Notes: generated by a model not told the origin, from the sequence alone. Positions 10,491-21,520 are shown, counted from the stretch's first letter. The stretch is 64,000 nucleotides of DNA from Petunia secreta (GCA_029990175.1 JARKIP010000033.1:1550001-1614000); one strand, 5' to 3'. Numbers and translations are program-made.

Positions 10491-12923
10491 ATGGCCAACG
10501 AAGGTCAAGATTTCATTAAGGAGGCCCTGGCTAATCTTCTTGCCAAGATGGACCTCATGAACCAAAGGATTGATTCTCTTGAAAAAGGAGCCTCGAGTAC
10601 TCAAGGTGAACATGGGACCCCGAGTGTCCCAATTGAAAAGGGGACCCCGAGTGTCCAAATTGAGACCGGTGCAGGCTCAAGTAGCCCTACCTTTACCCCA
10701 GACCAAGTTGTTGAATTGCTCAATCAACAACGGGTAAAGGAGGATAGAGAGAGAATTGAACGAACGGGCATTCCCCGTATCTTGGATAATCCCACAAGAA
10801 ACTTTCCACTACCAAGACCCGTCCGAAATGTACAACCTCTTGAGCAAGTTGTTGAGGCTCAAGAAGGGGAGGAAGTTGATTATGGTGACGATGTGTATGG
10901 GTTTGATGATCACTTTCAACCAAGGCGAGCTATGAATTGGGGTCGAAATGTGGAGCGGGGTAGAGGCCGGGGTCGAGGGCTACCCTTAGGATATGGAGGG
11001 AGGAATGCTAGAAGGGACTATGTTGCTTATGATGATCACCATGGAGGCCAACCGGAGCCATTCCAAGGGGGTCGTGACAACAACAACAACCTTAATAGTG
11101 TGAAGCTCACTATTCCTTCTTTCAAAGGAAGTAGTGACCCGGTGGAGTACATTGATTGGAAATTGGCTATGGAGCGTATCTTTGACACCAATGATATGCC
11201 CGAAGTGAAGAAAACCAAGTATGCAATATCCTCCTTTGAATCTTTTGCTTCTACTTGGTGGGAGTCGGTGAAGAGAAATAGAAGGAGGACGGGTATGGCT
11301 ATTAATCTTACTTGGGAAGAGTTGATCCGTGTGATGGATGAGAAGTACTTGACTAACCAATACCGGGTTGAACAACAAAGGCGTCTATATGAGTTAAAGC
11401 AAGGTTACAAATCGGTTGGTGAATACTTCAATGAATTTGAGCCAATCCGAATGATCCTTGACTTAGATGATGAAGACAATGAGACGGCCATGATCCATTT
11501 CAAAGGGGGCTTGAACCGAGACATAGCTTCACATTTGAAGTTCCACAAATATGATGATCATTACAAGCTATGTGAAGATGCGGTTGAGGCCGAGAAATGG
11601 CTCAAGGAGGAGAAATCCCTTCGCTACAAGAGTAGCACTACTACTCCAACAAGCAAACCAAAGGATTGGAAGCCTCCTACTACAAATGCAAGGTTCCCAA
11701 GTGCAAGTGGAACAAGTGGTGCAAATGCTACCAAGGATGTGAAAAAGCCGTATGAGAAGAACACACCTAATGTGGGAGGTAACTCTAAAACTCAATTACA
11801 TGCTCCTACTTCTTCTTCAATACAATGCCACAAGTGCAAGGGCTATGGTCACTTCTCTAGGGAATGTCCTACAAAGAGGACCATGATTGTTGTTGGTAAT
11901 GATGCATATGAGAAAGAGAGTGAATCGGAAGATGAGGGAGTAGAGGGAGTAGAGGGAGATGAGGGAGTAGAGGAGAATGATTTTCTTGATGACACGGGGG
12001 AGGAGGAGGATCCTCATACTTTCTTAGTTGTGAGAAGGAGCCTAGGGGTTATGATTGTGGAAGATAGTGAAACCTTGCAAAGGGAAAATCTTTTCCATGC
12101 TAGGTGCCGGGTCAAAGAAGTTGTTTGCTCTATGATAATTGATTCCGGGAGTTGTGCAAATGTAGTGAGTCAATCACTTGTGTCTCAATTGAAGTTGACT
12201 ACCATGAAGCATCCTAAACCTTACCGGTTACAATGGCTTAGTGAATGTGGAGAGCTTAAGGTAATGAAACAAGCCATGATCAAGTTTAGAATGGGTAGTT
12301 ATGTTGATGAGCATTTGTTTGACGTTGTGCCTATGCAAGCATGCCACCTACTCTTAGGGAGGCCATGGCAATTCGATAGGCAAGTGGTGCATGATGGTCG
12401 TGTCAACACTTACACGGTCAAACATGAAGGGAAGAGATTTGTGCTTAAACCTCTCACTCCTAAGCAAGTAAGTGATGACTACAAGAAAATGAAGGAGTTG
12501 AGGGAGGTGGCAAAGGCTAAGTCACTCATTGAGACTAGCCCTTTGTCCAAAAGCATGGTGGCAATCCCACCTACTTCATCTACCGGTGGCATGTGTGCCA
12601 TGATGCAACCGGGCGAGCTCTTGAAAGGTAATGATGGCACCAAGTTTCTCCTATGCCTAGTGCACAAAGGTATGATCCTTAACTCTACTTGTGATTTTTC
12701 TTCTAGCCCTATGCCTAGTGCTTTGAAAAATGTCTTGGAAAACTTTGGGGACATGTTCCCGGATGAGATGCCCGATGGCTTACCTCCCTTGAGAGGTATT
12801 GAAATCAAATCGACTTTATTCCGGGCTCTCAAACCCCGAACAAGCCGGCCTATTGAAGCAATCCCGAGGATACAAGGGAGTTGCAAAAACAAGTTGATGA
12901 CTTGCTTTCCAAAGGCTTGGTAA
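10491..12923 (+). CDS. CRM-like Gag-protease polyprotein
   Basis: An open frame of 810 codons from ATG at 10491. The start has a coiled-coil-like segment (LLAKMDLMNQRIDSLEKG). The retrotransposon gag domain is at about residues 205-340 (TIPSFKGSSDPVEYIDWKLAMERIF ... YELKQGYKSVGEYFNEFE). A CCHC zinc knuckle is at about 445-458 (CHKCKGYGHFSREC), then an acidic linker, then an aspartic protease with D-S-G in MIIDSGSCANVV at about 547-558 and LLLGRPWQFD further on. Gag packages RNA; the protease matures the polyprotein. A frameshift near 12833 ends the true reading, so the last ~30 residues are out-of-frame sequence. All key residues seen are intact. Confidence 0.88.
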   Translation: MANEGQDFIKEALANLLAKMDLMNQRIDSLEKGASSTQGEHGTPSVPIEKGTPSVQIETGAGSSSPTFTPDQVVELLNQQRVKEDRERIERTGIPRILDNPTRNFPLPRPVRNVQPLEQVVEAQEGEEVDYGDDVYGFDDHFQPRRAMNWGRNVERGRGRGRGLPLGYGGRNARRDYVAYDDHHGGQPEPFQGGRDNNNNLNSVKLTIPSFKGSSDPVEYIDWKLAMERIFDTNDMPEVKKTKYAISSFESFASTWWESVKRNRRRTGMAINLTWEELIRVMDEKYLTNQYRVEQQRRLYELKQGYKSVGEYFNEFEPIRMILDLDDEDNETAMIHFKGGLNRDIASHLKFHKYDDHYKLCEDAVEAEKWLKEEKSLRYKSSTTTPTSKPKDWKPPTTNARFPSASGTSGANATKDVKKPYEKNTPNVGGNSKTQLHAPTSSSIQCHKCKGYGHFSRECPTKRTMIVVGNDAYEKESESEDEGVEGVEGDEGVEENDFLDDTGEEEDPHTFLVVRRSLGVMIVEDSETLQRENLFHARCRVKEVVCSMIIDSGSCANVVSQSLVSQLKLTTMKHPKPYRLQWLSECGELKVMKQAMIKFRMGSYVDEHLFDVVPMQACHLLLGRPWQFDRQVVHDGRVNTYTVKHEGKRFVLKPLTPKQVSDDYKKMKELREVAKAKSLIETSPLSKSMVAIPPTSSTGGMCAMMQPGELLKGNDGTKFLLCLVHKGMILNSTCDFSSSPMPSALKNVLENFGDMFPDEMPDGLPPLRGIEIKSTLFRALKPRTSRPIEAIPRIQGSCKNKLMTCFPKAW

Positions 12924-13885
12924 GGGAGAGTTTGAGTCCTTGTGCCGTACCGGTCATTCTGGTCCCAAAGAAGGACGGCACTTGGAGAATGTGCGTAGAT
13001 TGCCGAGCCGTGAATAAGATAACGGTCAAGTACCGTCACCCTATTCCACGGCTTGATGACATGTTGGATGAATTGAGTGGGTCGTGTGTCTTTTCCAAAA
13101 TCGACCTTAGGTCCGGTTACCATCAAATCCGGATGAAACCCGGGGATGAGTGGAAAACCGCATTCAAGACCAAATTCGGTCTCTATGAATGGTTGGTAAT
13201 GCCCTTCGGGCTTTCCAACGCACCTAGTACTTTCATGCGACTCATGAATCATGTTTTGAAGTCTTTTATCAACAAGTTTGTTGTTGTCTATTTTGATGAT
13301 ATCTTGATCTATAGTAAGACAATTGATGAACATGTTGACCACCTTAGGCAAGTGCTTGAAGCTTTGAGAGCCGAAAAGCTCTATACTAATTTCAAAAAGT
13401 GTGCCTTTGGTGTGGAGAAGGTTGTCTTCCTTGGGTTTGTTGTGAGTGCCCAAGGAGTGGAGGTGGATGAGTCTAAGGTAGAGGCCATACGTGATTGGCC
13501 TACTCCTACTACCGTGACTCAAGTGAGGAGCTTTCATGGTCTCGCAAGCTTTTATAGGCGATTTGTGAAGGACTTTAGCTCCATTGCCGCTCCACTCACC
13601 GAATTGGTGAAGAAAGACCAACCGTTTGTTTGGGGAGAGCCTCAAGAGAAGGCCTTCCTTGAGTTGAAAAGTAGGTTGAGTACCGCCCCTCTATTGCAAT
13701 TGCCCGACTTCGGAAAGGCATTTGAGGTTGAGTGTGATGCCTCGGGGGTGGGAATTGGTGGTGTCTTAATGCAAGATAGCAAACCCATCGCCTACTTTAG
13801 TGAAAAGTTGAAAGGGGCCTCCTTGAACTATTCTACATATGACAAGGAGTTGTATGCCCTTGTGAGAGCCCTTGCCCATTGGTAA
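12840..13885 (+). pseudogene. CRM-like pol, part 1: reverse transcriptase and RNase H N-part
   Basis: The pol frame is shifted relative to gag-protease and has a TGA at 12854-12856, then is open from 12857 to a TAA at 13883-13885. RT motifs: VPVILVPKKDGTWRMCVD, ITVKYRHPIPRLDDMLDEL, FSKIDLRSGYHQIRM, MPFGLSNAPSTFMRLMN and the catalytic YFDD in VVVYFDDILIYS. RNase H begins FEVECDASGVGIGGVLM and reaches YDKELYALVRALAHW, where the stop falls in place of a Gln codon. Both stops fit C-to-T changes (CGA to TGA, CAA to TAA). Confidence 0.85.
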
Positions 13886-15601
13886 CACTATCTTTGGCCT
13901 CGTGAGTTTGTAATCAAGAGTGACCATGAGTCACTCAAGCATTTGAGAGGCCAAGAGAAGCTCAATAAGAGACATGCCAAGTGGGTTGAATTCATTGAGT
14001 CCTTTCCCTATGTGATCCAATACAAGAAAGGGAAGGACAATGTTGTGGCGGATGCGCTTTCGAGAAAGTTTGCTCTAGCCACCACTCTCACCTCTAAGCT
14101 CATGGGTTTTGAGAGCATTAAATTGATGTATGCTCATGACCCAAAGCTAAAGAGTGTCCATGACGCTCTAGAGAAGGGGGAGAGAGTTGAAAAATACCAA
14201 TGGGTTAATGGATATATCTTCAAAAATGGTAGGGTGTGCATACCGGAGTCCTCTTGGAGGGAGTTGCTTGTGCATGAGGCACATTGCGGGGGACTCATGG
14301 GACATTTTGGCACAAGAAAGACTTTGGCTATTCTTAAAGAACAATTTCATTGGCCAAAAATGGGGGTGGAAGTGGAAAAGTTTTGCAACAATTGCCTTGA
14401 GTGCAAGCGTGCTAAATCCAAAGCCCACCCCCATGGGTTGTATACCCCTCTCCCCGTACCTACTAGCCCGTGGTTGGATATCTCAATGGACTTTGTTATG
14501 GGATTACCAAGGACTAGGGGGGGCCACGATAGCATTTTTGTTGTTGTGGATAGGTTCTCAAAGATGGCTCATTTCATTCCATGCAAGAAATGCGATGATG
14601 CCCAACATGTAGCTTCCTTGTTTGTTGAAAATGTTTTGAAGCTACATGGTGTGCCTCAAACTATAGTGAGTGATAGGGACACTAAGTTCCTAAGCCATTT
14701 TTGGCGAAGTTTATGGGGTGCTTTAGGCACCAAGCTCTTGTTCTCCACGTCCCACCACCCACAAACCGATGGGCAAACGGAAGTGGTAAACCGAACCTTG
14801 GGTGCTCTTCTTAGAGCCATGACCCGAGGTAAGGCCGGGACTTGGATTGATCGTCTACCTCTTATGGAGTTTGCCTACAATCGCACATTGCATAGCATGA
14901 TAGGTATGACTCCATTCGAGTGTGTCTATGGATTTAACCCCTTGATTCCCCTTGATCTAACCCCTTTGCCAAGGGAAATGGTTGTTAATTTTGAAGGTAA
15001 AGCTAGAGCCAAGGCTTTGATGGAGATTCATGCCAAGGCGAAGAAGAACTTGGAGGAAGCCTATGCAAAGGTAGCCTCCAAGAAAAACAAGGGACGCAAG
15101 AAGGTGGAACTCAAGAAGGGTGACTATGTGTGGGTGCACTTCCGGAAAGAAAGGTTTCCAAACCATAGAAAAGGGAAGTTGGCACCCCGTGGAGATGGCC
15201 CATTCCAAGTGCTTTCAAAGATAAACAACAACGCCTATGTGGTCGACTTGCCAAGTGAGTATCAAGTTTCTAATACTTTCAATGTTTGTGACTTGGTTCC
15301 TTTGGATGTAGGTGATGACGAGGTCGTGGGTGATGATGCTTCAATTTCGAGGACGAAATCTTCTCAAGAAGGGGAGGATGATAAGAACCAAACCCCCACA
15401 AGGAGACCATTCACTCGGAGCCAAGTCAAGGATGTCCAAGAGGTGCATTTATACTTGGAGAGGAGAGGACTTGAGGAAGGAGGCGAGTGGAAGCCATTCC
15501 GGGTGCTCAAACTAGGCCTCACGCCTAAGGAAGAAGATAGCCCAGCAGAGCCAGGCGCCCCGCCTGAGCCAGGCACCCCGCCTGGCAAGCTCACTGCCTA
15601 A
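13886..15601 (+). pseudogene. CRM-like pol, part 2: RNase H end, integrase and C-terminal extension in the LTR
   Basis: Same frame as part 1, open after the TAA to a stop at 15599-15601. It finishes RNase H (SDHESLKHL, NVVADALSR). The integrase zinc finger has HEAHCGGLMGHFG and CNNCLEC. The DDE core is complete: SMDFVMG, SDRDTKF and TDGQTEVVN. The C-terminal GPF-type domain (KLAPRGDGPFQVLSKINNNAY) and FNVCDLVPLD follow. Reading then passes through the polypurine tract (15366-15378) and about 74 codons into the 3' LTR, ending in Pro/Gly/Ala repeats encoded by the GC-rich blocks. In CRM elements this tail carries a putative targeting motif; I cannot confirm that here. Confidence 0.85.
15366..15378 (+). 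other. CRM-like polypurine tract
   Basis: AAGAAGGGGAGGA immediately before the TG of the 3' LTR. It lies inside the pol reading frame, where it encodes QEGED. Confidence 0.85.
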
Positions 15602-16157
15602 GGAGCTGAAAATGCACAGGCGGACCGCCTAGCCAGGCGCCCCAGCCAGGCGCCCCGCCTGATGCCAGGCGCCCCGCCTAGCTGACAGCAATCCCAGGCG
15701 CCCCTCCCAGATCCCAGGCGCCCCTCCCAGCTGTGAAGGCCTATGTTTATTTTACCATTTTGCCCTACGTGGCCTATTTTGTGAACCTTATTAGTAAGGG
15801 TATTTTAGTCATTGTGCAAGCTTGGGAAACACTATAAATAGCCAAGTCTAGCCTATTTACACTTAGTTTATGATAGTTGATGAATGTTGAACATTGAACA
15901 TGAGCATGGCTCTTGGTTATTGAATGAAACCCTTTGATTTTGGACTTGTAGTTCTTCTAGCGGATCTAGATGAATACTTTTCCTCTCCGACCATTCTACT
16001 TGCGTGCTCGCATTAGCTCGAGGGTAGTTGCATAGCGTAGGTGTTCTTGTCCTTCTCTCGGGGTGTAACGGAACAAGTTCTCCGTTGCTACTTGGGATTA
16101 GAGATCGAGTTACGTCTCGTTCTTATCTTTTACTTTTTCCGCGTTTGATTCTTATCA
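15379..16157 (+). repeat. CRM-like 3' LTR
   Basis: 779 bp, same ends as the 5' LTR. Differences seen are five substitutions outside the repeat blocks and two missing ~17-18-bp GC-rich units, which account for the 35-bp length difference. TATA box at 15833-15840. Confidence 0.93.
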
Positions 16158-16649
16158 ATGAAGCTTCACGACACTCTTTGAGCCTATAGAACGGCTTTTA
16201 AAACGCCTATTGGAACCTCTCCATATAGGTTGGTTTATGGTAAGGCCTGTCACTAGCCTGTCGAGTTAGAACATAAGGTGTATTGGGCAATTAAAAGCTC
16301 AATTTGGATATGGACTTGGCGGGTGAAAAGAGAATGCTTCAGTTGCACGAATTAGATGAGTGCCGTTTCCAAGCGGACGAAAAGATGGCACGATAAGCAT
16401 ATTGAGCATCATCAATTTGAGCCAGGCCAACTGGTGTTGTTGTTTAATTCTAGATTGAAGCTATTCCCTTTGAAGTTGAAGTCTAGATGGTCGGGTCCCT
16501 TTGAGGTAGTTCGTGTTACCACACATGCAGCGGTTGAGTTAAGAGCCCCGGATTTCGAGAAAACGTTCTTAGTAAACGGGCAAAGAGTTAAGCGCTATTG
16601 GGGAGGTGTGGTGGATCGTCACACCTCTGTTACATTGCGAGAGCCATGA
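16158..16649 (+). pseudogene. Athila integrase C-terminal part, after the nested element
   Basis: Picks up exactly where 8443 stops, after the duplicated ATGAA. The first ~200 bases read through several stops but keep segments such as MDLAGEKRMLQLHELDE. The open part 16356-16649 has TKRWHDKHIEHHQFEPGQLVLLFNSRLKLFPLKLKSRWSGPFEVVRV, the GPF/Y-type C-terminal domain, then VNGQRVKRYWGG. The frame is restored only in pieces. Confidence 0.75.
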
Positions 16650-18275
16650 ATTGTAATCGTGCCACGACGTTAACTAAGGCCCTTCTTGGGAGGCAACCCG
16701 ATGTTTGTATGTAAACGCAAAAAATAAACAAAAAAAATAAAAAAAAATACAAAAAAGAGTCGTGCCGCGACGTTAAATCAAGCGCTTGTTGGGAGGCAAC
16801 CAAATGTTTATTATTTTAGTCGTTTTTACTTATTTAGCATTACGCAGTTTCTTGTTGTTTTGTAGGGCTCGGGACTTCCGGAAGGTGAGCTAATTTCAAG
16901 GCATCGCTGTGTGTATTGCAGCGAGGTAAGTGTAAGAGTTGTGTTGGAAGCGTTTGGTCAAGCGTCACACTATGAAAAGCTCTCAACTTGCTGCGACACT
17001 TAGAAAGAAATTAAGAGCCCAGATCTGCTACGCTATCATTGAAGCGTCACTTGGCTCATAGCGAGGAATGAGAAAAAAAATTCACGTCAAAAATCTGAAG
17101 AGCCACAGGCCATGCAACGCTCATAGCATCACGCTGAGTGAAACAGAGAACACACAAATTTGGAAGCGATAGTCACGCGTCGCGGAGCTCCTCGCGGTTC
17201 AGAAAAAAATTTCTAAGAACAGAAGACGCAATAGCAGAAGCGTCGCATGGCTCATCGCGTTGAGTAAAACAGTGAACCCAGAATTTGAAAAGCTATAGGC
17301 CTACGTCACTCAGCTCAACTCGTGAAGTAAATACTTCAGAAACAACCAGCAGAAGCGACGCATGCAGCATCCCTTGGACTCAACCAGAAAGTCCAAAACT
17401 TGACACGCTATTTGCAAGCGTCGCTTATATCATCACATCTCAAGTAAGTTTAAAAGTTTTGCGGGTTGACCCGGTATCGACCCATTGACCCGCGAACTTA
17501 AAACACTAAAACCCAATTCCCATTCCCTCTTTCCTTAAGTTTAAACTTTAAAACCAAAACAAATATAGAAACAAGCTTAAGCAACATAACAACCTTCCTC
17601 TGCCTGCGATCAGTGTCTTCAATCTCTTCCATCTTCCTCACCACTGCGCTGGTACGTTTTCTCTTCTCTTGCTCTTTCTCGCTGCTGCTACAAGTGTAAC
17701 AGTCCTCGCCCTTTGCCCTATACCCTACATATGTGTGTGCTAAATTTTGTTTCATAAGAACCCTTGTCGAGTTAGATATATATATATAATCTTGTTGGTT
17801 TACACTGGAAATTGTAAGCAATCTCCCATAAAATTTTGGGAGGGTTCTTTCCCTCTAGATACTTGTGAAACAAAAGTTTAATAGTGACGCACTCAAAGTG
17901 TTCGACATAATGCCACAGTGAAGAAAAAGCTTAGAACTTTGCGAATTCTTGAGTAGCATAGTTACATAAAGGCATGAACTGAATAACGTGCTGTCCAAAT
18001 GATTAAAATTGATCACTAATGAGCTAAATTTGACTTGATCATGAGTTAAAGTATGCCATAGGCTAATGTTGTGCGCTATATGCACCGTGGCTTTACGGTC
18101 TCTCTTACTCTCTGCCCTACTGGTTTCCCTTGTTAGTTTAGGCGAGTTAGTTTGTTTCTTATTGTTTTAGTCGTTGTAGTTTAGTTAGAAGCAAGTGTGG
18201 GGTTATTCCTATACCCCGGGAGATTGTTGCTTATTTAATTAGGATTCTAAAATCCGATTTTGTGGTACAGGTATA
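16650..18275 (+). other. Athila post-pol noncoding region with repeats
   Basis: It starts with a twice-repeated element (about 16658-16700 and 16758-16803) containing CGACGTTAA and TTGGGAGGCAACC, typical of Athila just downstream of pol. From about 16940 to 17440 the motif (G)CGTCGC with GGCTCATAGCG recurs many times in diverged copies, related to sequence in the LTR. At 18188-18200 there is GCAAGTGTGGGG, similar to the terminal polypurine tract. No convincing gene; minus-strand ORFs at 17498-17821 and 17855-18085 have no family features. Confidence 0.55.
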
Positions 18276-19647
18276 ATGGTGAAAACTGAACAGATGACAG
18301 GCTCCTCCTCTACTGCACCTGCGGCCAACGGGCCAAAACTGGGAGTGGCCTCGACTAGTAAAGCGCAAAAGGGCAAGGCAAAGGCTAAAGCAATGAGCAA
18401 AGCAAAACCAAGGGTTCCGAAAGATGCAATCCTTATTCCAAGGCCAGGGGGAAGACAAGGTTTTGTCTATCTTTTGTGAAGAAAGGGGAGAGCCAGGCTT
18501 GGCACAAAAATGTTAAGCTGTCGGGCTACAATTCGGAACAAGCTATCGATAACAAGAAGTTGATCCAAAAGTTTCGAGCAATAAGAGAAGCGATTCATGG
18601 GATGAAGTTGGATTCGGTATTTGCGAGTCCAGGGCATGCAAATCTTGATCTTGTGTCGGAATTCTACCCTAATTGGGATCTGAAAGAAGCATGGCGAGAT
18701 GATGATATGGTACAGGTTCGGGGCTGTAAAGTGAAGTTGAATGCCACTGCCTTGTGCAATTTTTAGGGGTGGATGATCATGATACGGAGGAGCTCAGAGA
18801 CTTCATTAAGAGGCCTGACTATAAGGCTATGCGAGGCACTCTATGTGGTGTGGATTCTACACATCTGTGGGAACGCTCAGAGGAGACTGGAAGTCACAAG
18901 TGTATGTTGGTCTCGCAATTTCAGAAGAAAGCCCGTGTCTAGATTAAGTTGATTAATGCTCGCATTCAACCATCCAGACATTTTTCTAGTGTGACCAAGA
19001 CAAGAGCATGCATGATTTACTTCTTCATGGTGGGGAAATCGGTGAACATTGGATACTATGTGCTTAAATTGATGAGGAGCACACGCCTCAAAAAGAAGTG
19101 TAACTGGTTGTTTTTCTATAATATTCTTACCCAATATTTAGAGAAGAAGGGGGTGCCTATTGATACGATTGGTGATCGTATTGTCCATGATATGGAAAAG
19201 AAGCTTGATATTGCAGCGGTTAAGGGTGTGGTTGCTAGTGCCCCTGCCAAATTCACCGTAGATGAGTGGCGTGAAATAGACGCCAACCTATCAGCCCGTA
19301 GATACTTGATGATAGAATATCTAGCAAAGGCTGCAGGGATGGATATGCAGGCACTTGATCGAGCTATTCCTTTGTTGGATTCGTCCAAGCGACTATTGCG
19401 CATGACCCAGAAAGTCGTGGTGCCCCCTAAGGAGGATGAGAACACAGATTCTGAGATAGTGGATAAAGACAAGGGTAGTGACGATGATGAGAGTGGTGAC
19501 GAAGAAGAGTGTAGTGAAGAGGAAGAAGAGGAGGAGGAGGCACGCACTTTACAACATAGGCTTGGAGGTCCCTCGAGAGCTCAGGCAGTTGTCCCTACTA
19601 CTACTACTCCCGTGGCTGCTGATGATGACACTCCCAAGCATACTTAG
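18276..19647 (+). pseudogene. Athila extra ORF (putative plant transposon domain)
   Basis: Reads in pieces at 18276-18479, 18476-18766, 18754-18942 and 18949-19647, with frameshifts at about 18476 and 18760 and a stop at about 18940. The N-terminal part is Lys/Ala-rich (KAQKGKAKAKAMSKAKPRVP). The middle carries the accessory-ORF domain: EFYPNWDLKEA, VQVRGCKVKLNATALCNFLGV, NARIQPSRHFSSVTKTRACMIYFFMVGKSVNIGYYVL. The C-terminal part is a helix-rich segment and an acidic tail (DDDESGDEEECSEEEEEEEE). It is the ORF sometimes called env-like in Athila, but no signal peptide or clear transmembrane helix is visible. Same general domain type as the post-pol ORF of the copia element. Confidence 0.65.
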
Positions 19648-21520
19648 CGGGAGGATTCCGATGAGGATGTGGCGGATTAGGCCATTTGGCCTTTAGGGAA
19701 GTTCCTTTACCTTTTGTACTTTATTATTTATTGCACTGAGGACATTGCTTAGTTTTAAGTGTGGGGTGGGGGACTTCCCAAGTTTTTGAGGTTATGGATG
19801 ATTGTACCATTAGGAATTTAAATTATCAATTTTTATTTTTGTCACTTGACTTTATTTTTATTTATTTCTTGCTTTAATATAAAAAAATGAAAAAAAATTA
19901 GAAAACTAATGAAAAATTCCAAAAAGATTTTCTTTTTAGTTTTAGTTAGTGGTACATGTCATCCACCCCGTGGTTTTTCTTATGGCCTCGATTCTTTTCC
20001 ATGGGTAGACCTTTGAACCCGGTAATTTTTTTTTTTTTTTGGAGTAGTATAGTATTAGTTAGTAGAGTCGTTTTAGAAAAATGGTAGAATGCTAGGTGCC
20101 TTTGGTTTGTTTGATACCGGTGAATTTGGACTTGAGCATAAGCTATTTGTGAATCCCTTTTGGTCTTAAAATTTTGATGCATGCCTAGAAAGATTTGAAT
20201 GACCTTCTTGAGACGCTTAGGTTCAACTACTTGACTCTTTTGTGAACCATTATACCTTAGTGCTTAAATTTCAAGAGTTGCACCTTATTTGCTTAAACCG
20301 AGAGTTGGAATGAAACCGTCTTGAGTGAACTATGTGCCATGTCTGATGTGAGGTATTCTTTCTTATGTTCCATTCTTGCATATTGGTGTCTAGAACTTGC
20401 CTTGTGTGTGTTCAAAGCGAAATCCTAGGTTTGCTTTAGTCGGGAGATCATACAGGCGTTTCTTTGATAAGCCTTTTTAGCCTTGATTAGCCTACCCTTT
20501 GATATTATCATCATTAAACCCTTTTGAACCTAATGACCTTTTTGTTGGCACCCACATTACAAGCCTTATCCCTTTTGTTCATAATTGTCTTCTTTTTGAA
20601 CCCGTACTCCTTAGAGCACTTTAATTGAAATATTTGATGTTTATGGAGTTGTGGTTGGAGAAACTGGATGGCTTTTGAGTTGAACCAATGAAAGAAAAAT
20701 ATGGTGCATTTTGAAAAAGAATCACTGGCAAGGTTGAGAAAAATATTGAAAAGAAAAAAATGAAAAAAAGAAAAGAGAAAAATAAAGAAAACAAAAGAAA
20801 GAAAAAAAATCTCAATCCTTGCTAGTTTTGTGCAAAAAGTAAAGTTGCAAATTGCTTAAAATTGAGAGGGAACTTCTTGTATATGTTTGGGCGGTTCCTT
20901 GGTTGGGTTTGAGAAGAATGGTGAAAATAAAAATTAAAGTGATGTATTAAAGTGCTTAGGGAGGTAGTCACTACTTTATCCATATTTATCCTGCCCATCT
21001 TTTAGCCTACATTACAACCCTTAAAGTCATAGTTAATCCCGATTGGAGTGAGCTTACATTAGTGGAGTCCTACACTACGGGCAAGCCTATGGTACGTTGT
21101 GTGTGGCACGTGATCTTATTTTTGAGAGCGAGTGAATTCTTCCTATATTATGTCCCGCATTTATTCTTGAAATATATTCTTTATGTGATATTTGGGACGC
21201 TCTCTTGATTATTTTTGGTGAGGGCACATGGTTTGCGCGAGATAGGTGAAGTTCTTGACTTCTTGGTTGTGTGAATGTGTGTGATTTTGTGAAAGCTTGG
21301 TTTCATTGAGTCGGTTTTTGAGATTGAGATGTCTTGAGTTGGTTGTTCTAGTGTTTTAAAATTCGGTGAATTTTTGGCATGTTTTAGGTCACATGGTATG
21401 TATTTATGCTCTTGTTTAATGGTCGGTATCAACCATAACCATAGGTAGACCTGTTCTATCAAGTGTTAGTATTTAGTTGGGGAGTTGTTTTTGGTGATTG
21501 CTCGAGGGTGAGCAAAGGTC
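19648..21520 (+). other. Athila 3' untranslated region
   Basis: Noncoding. It contains a second polypurine-like AAGTGTGGGGTGGGGG at about 19759-19774, A-rich and T-rich runs (for example a T tract at about 20024-20040 and an AAAG-rich stretch at 20740-20812), and the phrase TTTAGCCTACATTACAACCC commonly seen in this part of Athila elements. I see no gene. Confidence 0.55.

Larger units (their letters stand above)
8444..16157 (+). mobile_element. CRM-like chromovirus (Ty3/gypsy), young, nested in Athila integrase
   Basis: The LTRs at 8444-9257 and 15379-16157 both begin TGATAAG and end CTTATCA, a perfect 7-bp terminal inverted repeat. Target duplication ATGAA is found at 8439-8443 and 16158-16162. 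PBS, gag-protease, RT-RNase H-integrase and polypurine tract are in the canonical order. The pol frame runs through the polypurine tract into the 3' LTR, a known feature of CRM elements, and the pol sequence resembles CRM-type chromoviruses; a phylogeny is needed to fix the clade. Outside GC-rich repeat units the LTRs differ by about five substitutions, so insertion was recent. One frameshift and two stops break pol. Confidence 0.9.

Noticed and set aside
12479..13645. 388-codon minus-strand ORF
   Set aside because: It lies exactly antisense to the CRM-like protease/RT coding region and has no family features; it is a shadow of the real frame.
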